Assembly: GCA_027658995.1 (NCBI GenBank)
Contig: JAQDQK010000008.1
Location: 62,001 to 126,000, forward strand
Length of the DNA: 64,000 nt
Origin: Propionibacteriaceae bacterium AM104-82
GTDB taxonomy: Bacteria; Actinomycetota; Actinomycetes; Propionibacteriales; Propionibacteriaceae
Reading direction: 5' to 3'
Part shown: one piece after another, positions 59,426 through 64,000 of the stretch
Numbering within the stretch: position 1 is the stretch's first letter
Layout of the letters: each line of letters opens with the position of its first letter
Notes under the pieces: model-generated
The model's input: the letters and a program-made list of their open reading frames with translations, nothing else
Told to the model about the DNA's origin: nothing
Database searches by the model: none
Position numbers and translations under genes: made by a program

Positions 59426-60259
59426 CTACTTCCCCCTCGGATTGAGTACGGCGGTGATGGCGACCCCCAGCAGTTCCTGCTGCTTCAGGAGGTCATCGGA
59501 GACGCCGCCACGCGGAACCGGCCGGTACGACTCCTGCGCACGGTCGGACGCGAGTTGGACGTGGGTGACGATCGAACCGACCTGGGCCTCGTCGAGCCAC
59601 TTCTCCTCGAAGGCGACGCTGTGGGTGCGACCGCATTCGTCGAGCGTGACGCTGACCCCCTGCGACCGACCGGTCACCCTGCGCGCCTCGCGCTCCCAGG
59701 CGTCCTGTTCCGCGGCGAGCGCCTGGGTGATCTCGGCGTCCAGTTCGTCGGCGACCGCCCTGAAGGCAGCCACCAGTTCGGGGCTCAGCTCGGGAAGCTC
59801 GTCGAACGCGGCGCGCACCTCCTCCGGCATGGCCGCCAGTTCCTCCAGCGGACCCACCGGTTCGGGACGCTCGACTGGGTCGGCGCCGGGCAGTTGTGCC
59901 ACGACGAAGGCCTCACGGAAGCGGTCCTCGAGGCGCTCCTTCGGTCCGAGCTTGGTGAACCAGACGGGGCTGACGCGCACCCGGATGAGGCGGCCCGCGT
60001 CGTCGAGCCAGACGCGCACGAGCTTGTCCCGGTCGGAGAAGCCACCGTCGCCCGCGTCGTCTGGTTCCGGCTCCGGTTCAGGCTCACCCGAGAAGACGGG
60101 CGCCGCCAACGGGTCGGCCTCTTCCTGGTCGTCGGAGCGCTCCGGCTCGGGTTCCGCCACCGGGGCGGGCGCGGCCGCGACCGCATCCACGTCCGGCCAG
60201 TCGCCCGCAAGCGGCGCGGCTGGCACGGCAAGGTCGTCGTCGAACTCCCGCTGACTCAT
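59426..60259 (-). CDS. YbaB/EbfC-like protein, first cassette
   Basis: A 277-residue acidic protein. The first 80 residues are Pro/Glu-rich and disordered (EPEPEPEPDDAGDGGF). Then comes KLVRVWLDDAGRLIRVRVSP, shared with the paralogue at 56574-57281. The C-terminal third has VSVTLDECGRTHSVAFEEKW and LDEAQVGSIVTHVQLASDRA, a YbaB/EbfC-like pattern. ATG at 60257-60259 has GGGAGAGG 5 nt upstream; a GTG six codons earlier is less likely. It leads the first cassette. Possible roles are chaperone or nucleoid-type protein; neither is demonstrated. Confidence 0.72.
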   Translation of the reverse strand: MSQREFDDDLAVPAAPLAGDWPDVDAVAAAPAPVAEPEPERSDDQEEADPLAAPVFSGEPEPEPEPDDAGDGGFSDRDKLVRVWLDDAGRLIRVRVSPVWFTKLGPKERLEDRFREAFVVAQLPGADPVERPEPVGPLEELAAMPEEVRAAFDELPELSPELVAAFRAVADELDAEITQALAAEQDAWEREARRVTGRSQGVSVTLDECGRTHSVAFEEKWLDEAQVGSIVTHVQLASDRAQESYRPVPRGGVSDDLLKQQELLGVAITAVLNPRGK

Positions 60260-60316
60260 CGGCACCTCTCCCTTCACCGTGCCATTTAATCAGCGGTCGG
60301 GTCCGACCCAGGGTGC

Positions 60317-62785
60317 TCAGGCGGCCGTCGTGATGGACTTTCGGAACCGGTCGGCCGTGATCCGGCGCTTCGTGGCGATCGCCAGATAGGACAGCGTGGC
60401 CGCGATCGCGAACATCAGCACGGATACTGCGGCGATGCCGATCTCGCCCGTTCCGCCCGACAGCCAGGTGCGCACCAGCGTGAAGCCGTTGTGCAGCGGC
60501 GACACGACCCCGATGGGGCTCAGCCAGCCGACAGCGGACGAGACGCCGAGCCCGATCGTCACCACGAGCAGCAGCGCCGAGATCGCCCGGCCGATGTTGC
60601 CCCACCAGCCGGCGAGGGCGTGGTTGGCGAGCACGAACGAGAGGCCGAGGAGCGCAAGCAGGCCCATCAGGCCGAGCGTGGTGCCGACGCCGGCGTCGAG
60701 CACGATCCCGCCGACCAGGCCGAGCAGCAGGCCCTGCACGCCGACGATCGCGGCGGGCAGCCAGAGCGCCCTGCCCCACAGCGTGAGGCTCGACTCGCGG
60801 GAGGCGACGGCGTCGCGCGGCACGGGCCGGACGGCGACGTAGGCGGCCAGCGCGCCCAGCCACAGTCCGGTCAGCAGCAGCAGCGAGACGAGCGGGACCT
60901 TGCCACCGGCCATCAGGGAGTCGGAGCGTTCGACGGGGCTGGCGACGACCTTTGCGAGCTTCTCGCGGTCGCCCTGCGAGTAGCTGGGCACCTGGTCGGC
61001 GCCCTTGGCCAGCTCGGACGCGAACGTGCCGATGCCCTCGTCGAGCTTGGTGGTGCCGGCCGAGAGTTGGACGAGGCCGTCCACGAGCGACGCGGTGCCG
61101 TCGGCTGCGGACTCGACGCCGTCGGCGTACTGCGAGACGCCGTCGACGAAGGTGGTGGCGCCGTCCTGCAGGGTCCCGACGCCCGTGTCGAGCTCGGATG
61201 CGCCATCCGCGAGCTGCTTGGCGCCGGAGGAGAGCTGGTTGACGCCGTCGGGGAGGGCCCCGATCTCGTCGTTGAGCTGCTGGATGCCGGAGTTGAGCTG
61301 CTTGGCGCCCTCGGAGAGCTGCGGGGCGCTGGCGACCAGCGGGGCCGCCTGCTCCTCGAGCGTCTTTGCGCCGTCACGCATCTGCGTCAGGCCGCCGGTG
61401 AGCTCTCCCATCTGCTCGGCGGTCTCCTTGGCGATGGCGTCGGGCAGCGACGTGACGCCTGCGGCGAGCTCGGAGGCGCCGTCGGCCACCTGGGCCGCAC
61501 CGTCGGAAAGGTCCGAGGCACCGCCGGACAGCGACTGACCGGTGGCCGGGTCGGGGCCGGTCAGCATGCCCGCGCCCATGCCGGTGCCCGTCTGAAAGCC
61601 AGCAGTGACCGCAGGGACAAGAAGGTCGCATGGCGGGGTGGTGGACTCCAGCGTGCAGCCAAAATTCGCGAGGGTGGTATCGAGCGCACCGCGCGCGTTC
61701 TGATCGAACGTGCCCGCCGAGTAGCCGCCGAGGGTGCCCGCGACCTGCTCGATGCCCTGGCTGATGCCAGCGGCGCCGGTGCTGATCCCGGCGGTGCCGG
61801 TCTTGAGGCCGGTCGCGCCCTCGATGAGCGGGTCGAACTGGCTGGTGTCGACCGGCGTCGATCCGATCTCGGTGATCATCTGGTCGAGGCCCTGCCGCAG
61901 CGGGGTCACGCCGCCGATCGCCTGCGCGGCACCGTCGGCGAACTGCGGGATGCCGCCGAGCAACTCGTCGGCGCCGGTGGCGAGCTCACCAACACCGGAG
62001 ACAAGTTCGGGGGTCTGGGCCGCGAACTGGCTCACCCCGTCGGAGAGTTGGCTCGCGCCGTCGCTGAGTTGGCTCGTGCCGTCCTTGAGGTCGCCGATGC
62101 CGGAGACCAACTGCTCGCCGCCGAGGGTCAGCTTCGGGCCGTTCTCGGCGAGCTGGTCCATGCCGTCGCGCAACTGCGTGCCGCCCTGGGCCGCCTCCGT
62201 GGTGCCCTTGGCAAGCTCGGTGGAGCCGTCGTGGAGTTGTTTGGCGCCGTCGACGATGGTGCTGAACTGCTCGCCGACCGTGTTGAACCCGACGTAGATG
62301 CCGTCGAGATAGCTGCCCGTCAGCGTCGAGTTGATGGTGTCGACCGCGAGTCGGGAGATCTCCTGCGCGACCTGCGAGTCGGTGACGGGCGCGTTCTCGC
62401 TGACCTGCACCTGGATGGTGGCCTGCTCGGCCTTTGCCGCGTCGTTCGCGGAGAAGGAGGTCGCGGCGGCCGAGAAGCCCTTGGGGATGGTCACGACGGC
62501 CGAGTACTCGCCCGTCTTGAGGCCCGCCGCCGCGCTGGGGGCGTCGGCGAGGGTCCAGTCGATGTTCTCGCCGTCCCGGTCGACCATGGCGGCCGCGAGT
62601 TGGCGACCCATCGGCACGTACTGGCCGTTGACGGTGACCGCCTCGTCGAGGTTGACGACGGCGGCGCTGACGGTGGAGTCGGCGCGGTTGCCCGCCAGGC
62701 CGATCAGCGCGGCGACCGCGAGGAGCGGGACGAGCGCAAGGGCGACGATGCTCGCCCAGCCCATTCGGGGTTCGGTGGTCTTCAT
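60317..62785 (-). CDS. YhgE/Pip-family membrane protein
   Basis: An 822-residue protein: N-terminal helix (MGWASIVALALVPLLAVAAL), a 550-residue outer domain made of repeats such as DGTSQLSDGASQLSDGVSQF and DGASELDTGVGTLQDG, and six C-terminal helices starting near residue 600. It is longer than the homologue at 47353-49500 and contains a cysteine pair (FGCTLE, PPCDLL) in the outer domain. Distant relatives include EsaA/YueB of type VIIb secretion. ATG overlaps the MMPL gene by 4 nt. It lies 57 nt upstream of the first type VII-like cassette on the same strand, which makes joint expression possible. Confidence 0.88.
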   Translation of the reverse strand: MKTTEPRMGWASIVALALVPLLAVAALIGLAGNRADSTVSAAVVNLDEAVTVNGQYVPMGRQLAAAMVDRDGENIDWTLADAPSAAAGLKTGEYSAVVTIPKGFSAAATSFSANDAAKAEQATIQVQVSENAPVTDSQVAQEISRLAVDTINSTLTGSYLDGIYVGFNTVGEQFSTIVDGAKQLHDGSTELAKGTTEAAQGGTQLRDGMDQLAENGPKLTLGGEQLVSGIGDLKDGTSQLSDGASQLSDGVSQFAAQTPELVSGVGELATGADELLGGIPQFADGAAQAIGGVTPLRQGLDQMITEIGSTPVDTSQFDPLIEGATGLKTGTAGISTGAAGISQGIEQVAGTLGGYSAGTFDQNARGALDTTLANFGCTLESTTPPCDLLVPAVTAGFQTGTGMGAGMLTGPDPATGQSLSGGASDLSDGAAQVADGASELAAGVTSLPDAIAKETAEQMGELTGGLTQMRDGAKTLEEQAAPLVASAPQLSEGAKQLNSGIQQLNDEIGALPDGVNQLSSGAKQLADGASELDTGVGTLQDGATTFVDGVSQYADGVESAADGTASLVDGLVQLSAGTTKLDEGIGTFASELAKGADQVPSYSQGDREKLAKVVASPVERSDSLMAGGKVPLVSLLLLTGLWLGALAAYVAVRPVPRDAVASRESSLTLWGRALWLPAAIVGVQGLLLGLVGGIVLDAGVGTTLGLMGLLALLGLSFVLANHALAGWWGNIGRAISALLLVVTIGLGVSSAVGWLSPIGVVSPLHNGFTLVRTWLSGGTGEIGIAAVSVLMFAIAATLSYLAIATKRRITADRFRKSITTAA

Positions 62786-64000
62786 GCGTTGCTCCCCTCG
62801 AGCGATGCGGTGGGGGCGGCGTAGATGCCGTCCAGGGGGATGTCTCCGAGGCTCTCGGCGCTCGCCCCGCACAGGACGACTGCGCCGGTCTCCCGGGTGC
62901 GGTCGATGAGGCCGTTGAGGGCCTCGTGGGCGGATTCCGTGTCGGCCAGTTCGATGGTGTCGACGAACACGGCGGTTCCGGGACGGGCAGCGGCGAGCGC
63001 CGCGGTCGGGTCGTCCACCGTCGCGAGGTCGAGGTAGGTGACGCGCCTGCGGACGCGCCCGGCACCCTCGGGAAGCAGCGCACCCGCCACGCGGGCCTTG
63101 CCACCGGTCGTCTCGAGGCGGCCGCTCAGCGCAAGGGCCGCGCCTGTCCGGGCGCCGACCGGGCCGACAAGACCGATCACGTTGCCAGGCACCAGGCGCA
63201 GGTTGATGGGCCCGACGACGCCTTCGACGGCCAGGTCGTCGGCGAAGGCGACCGAGTCGTCGCCCGGCCAGTCGCGCAGTTCGACCTCGCGGGTGAGGAC
63301 CTCGCCCTCCACGTCGAAGGTGGGGAGCACCTTGTCGAGCCACTTGGGCAGCCACCAGGCGCGGTCGCCGAGCAGCGTCATGACGGCAGGCACCAGGGTC
63401 ATGCGCACCAGGAACGCGTCGACCGCCACGCCGACGGCGAGCGCGAACGCGATGGCCTTGATGGCGGCCATCCCCTCCGGGACGAAGAACGCGAAGACGG
63501 AGATCATGATGACGGCGGCGGCCGCGACAACGGGACCGGAGGCGACGAAGCCGCCCCGGATCGCCTCGACGGCGCTCTTGCCGTGCACGTACTCCTCGCG
63601 CATCCGGCTGACGAGGAACACCTCGTAGTCCATCGCGAGGCCGAACAGGATGCCCATCAGCAGGATCGGCAGGAACGAGATCACCGGCATCGGCTTCTCG
63701 AGGTTGACGATCTCCTTGAACCAGCCGTGGTTGAACACCAGCGTCGTCATGCCGAAGGCGGAGCCGACGCTGAGCAGGTAGCCGAGCGTCGCCTTGACGG
63801 GGACCCACACGGAGCGGAAGACCGCGGCGAGCAGGATCAGGGAAAGCCCGACGACGAGGATGCCGAAGGGCCACAGCGCCGCCGTCAGCTTCTCGCTGAT
63901 GTCGATCTGGATGGCGGTCGCGCCGGTGACGTTGGTCTGGACGCCGTACTTGGCCTCCCAGCCCTCGCCCTTGTCGATGAGCGCCCGGACGAGGTCGGAG
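62782..64000 (-). CDS. MMPL/RND transporter with degenerate ABC-ATPase-like C-terminus, 5' end outside window
   Basis: The frame is open to the window edge; about 405 C-terminal residues are seen. The first 190 form the second MMPL half: VFRSVWVPVKATLGYLLSVG, LPILLMGILFGLAMDYEVFL (the proton-relay DYE motif) and VDAFLVRMTLVPAVMTLLGD. After the last helix, about 200 residues resemble an ABC ATPase in order. PINLRLVPGNVIGLVGPVGA stands where Walker A is expected but lacks GKS/T. SGRLETTGG follows, then TAVFVDTIELADTESAHEAL at the Walker B place. It is therefore probably inactive as an ATPase. It is operonic with the YhgE/Pip gene, which normally pairs with an ABC ATPase. Confidence 0.85.
   Translation of the reverse strand, partial: SDLVRALIDKGEGWEAKYGVQTNVTGATAIQIDISEKLTAALWPFGILVVGLSLILLAAVFRSVWVPVKATLGYLLSVGSAFGMTTLVFNHGWFKEIVNLEKPMPVISFLPILLMGILFGLAMDYEVFLVSRMREEYVHGKSAVEAIRGGFVASGPVVAAAAVIMISVFAFFVPEGMAAIKAIAFALAVGVAVDAFLVRMTLVPAVMTLLGDRAWWLPKWLDKVLPTFDVEGEVLTREVELRDWPGDDSVAFADDLAVEGVVGPINLRLVPGNVIGLVGPVGARTGAALALSGRLETTGGKARVAGALLPEGAGRVRRRVTYLDLATVDDPTAALAAARPGTAVFVDTIELADTESAHEALNGLIDRTRETGAVVLCGASAESLGDIPLDGIYAAPTASLEGSNA

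Noticed and set aside
54590..64000. Complete type VII secretion system
   Set aside because: No FtsK/SpoIIIE-type ATPase (EccC/EssC), EccB/D or mycosin gene is in the window, so only substrate-like and EsaA-like parts are claimed.

Overview
The window is 64 kb of high-GC actinobacterial chromosome. Several things point to a Propionibacteriaceae-type organism (Tessaracoccus/Arachnia-like; this is inference): GC-rich third codon positions, many leaderless genes with a TANNNT -10 box 6-8 nt upstream of the start codon, a FemX-type cross-bridge ligase, a K+-independent proton pyrophosphatase, and gene neighbourhoods seen near the replication origin of actinobacteria (ponA next to an Rv0051-like membrane protein, cca/pcnA, and DUF6049-murJ corresponding to Rv3909-Rv3910). 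No rRNA, tRNA, CRISPR, transposase or phage genes were recognised.

Layout. 1-6.1 kb: two paralogous membrane-anchored beta-propeller proteins downstream of a chvE-mmsA-mmsB sugar ABC operon. 6.4-8.9 kb: hppA with a two-hairpin leader. 9.3-12.5 kb: secreted M23 peptidase, FKBP isomerase and GT87 mannosyltransferase-like protein. 12.8-15.0 kb: femX-racemase pair. 15.4-16.9 kb: two DinB-family proteins around a small unknown. 16.9-21.3 kb: ponA and its membrane-protein neighbour. 21.5-26.2 kb: small membrane protein, MscS, CCA-adding enzyme and a Ser/Thr kinase with a septum-type sensor. 26.3-31.6 kb: MarR-MFS pair, PfkB kinase, VanZ-RDD protein and a small membrane protein. 31.7-34.9 kb: iron operon efeUOB under a DtxR/IdeR-like box. 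35-40.6 kb: DUF6049 protein and MurJ with pseudokinase and C-terminal sensor domain. 41.4-45.4 kb: PaiB-like, TM2 and LigD proteins. 45.5-49.5 kb: Imm5-like gene with an apparent frameshift, then tetR diverging from an ABC ATPase and YhgE/Pip permease. 49.8-51.5 kb: DUF4291 gene pair with a leader peptide. 51.7-54.0 kb: glpFK. 54.6-60.3 kb: two tandem copies of a three-gene type VII secretion-like cassette (YbaB-fold protein, EspC-like low-complexity protein, WXG100-like helical protein). 60.3-64 kb: second YhgE/Pip protein and an MMPL transporter whose C-terminus looks like a degenerate ABC ATPase.

Most intergenic spaces longer than 300 bp are filled with arrays of short hairpin-forming repeats bounded by GGTTGAGC and GTCGAAACC. 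Stem changes covary between copies. A different exactly 80-bp element with terminal inverted repeats occurs twice, at 12.59 and 54.48 kb, in opposite orientation. The best candidates for undescribed biology are the duplicated YbaB/EspC-like/WXG cassette with its YhgE-MMPL neighbours, the 80-bp element, the covarying repeat family, and the leader structures of hppA and glpF. Several themes converge on the envelope: peptidoglycan synthesis (ponA, femX, murJ), its remodelling (M23) and its sensing (kinase, pseudokinase).
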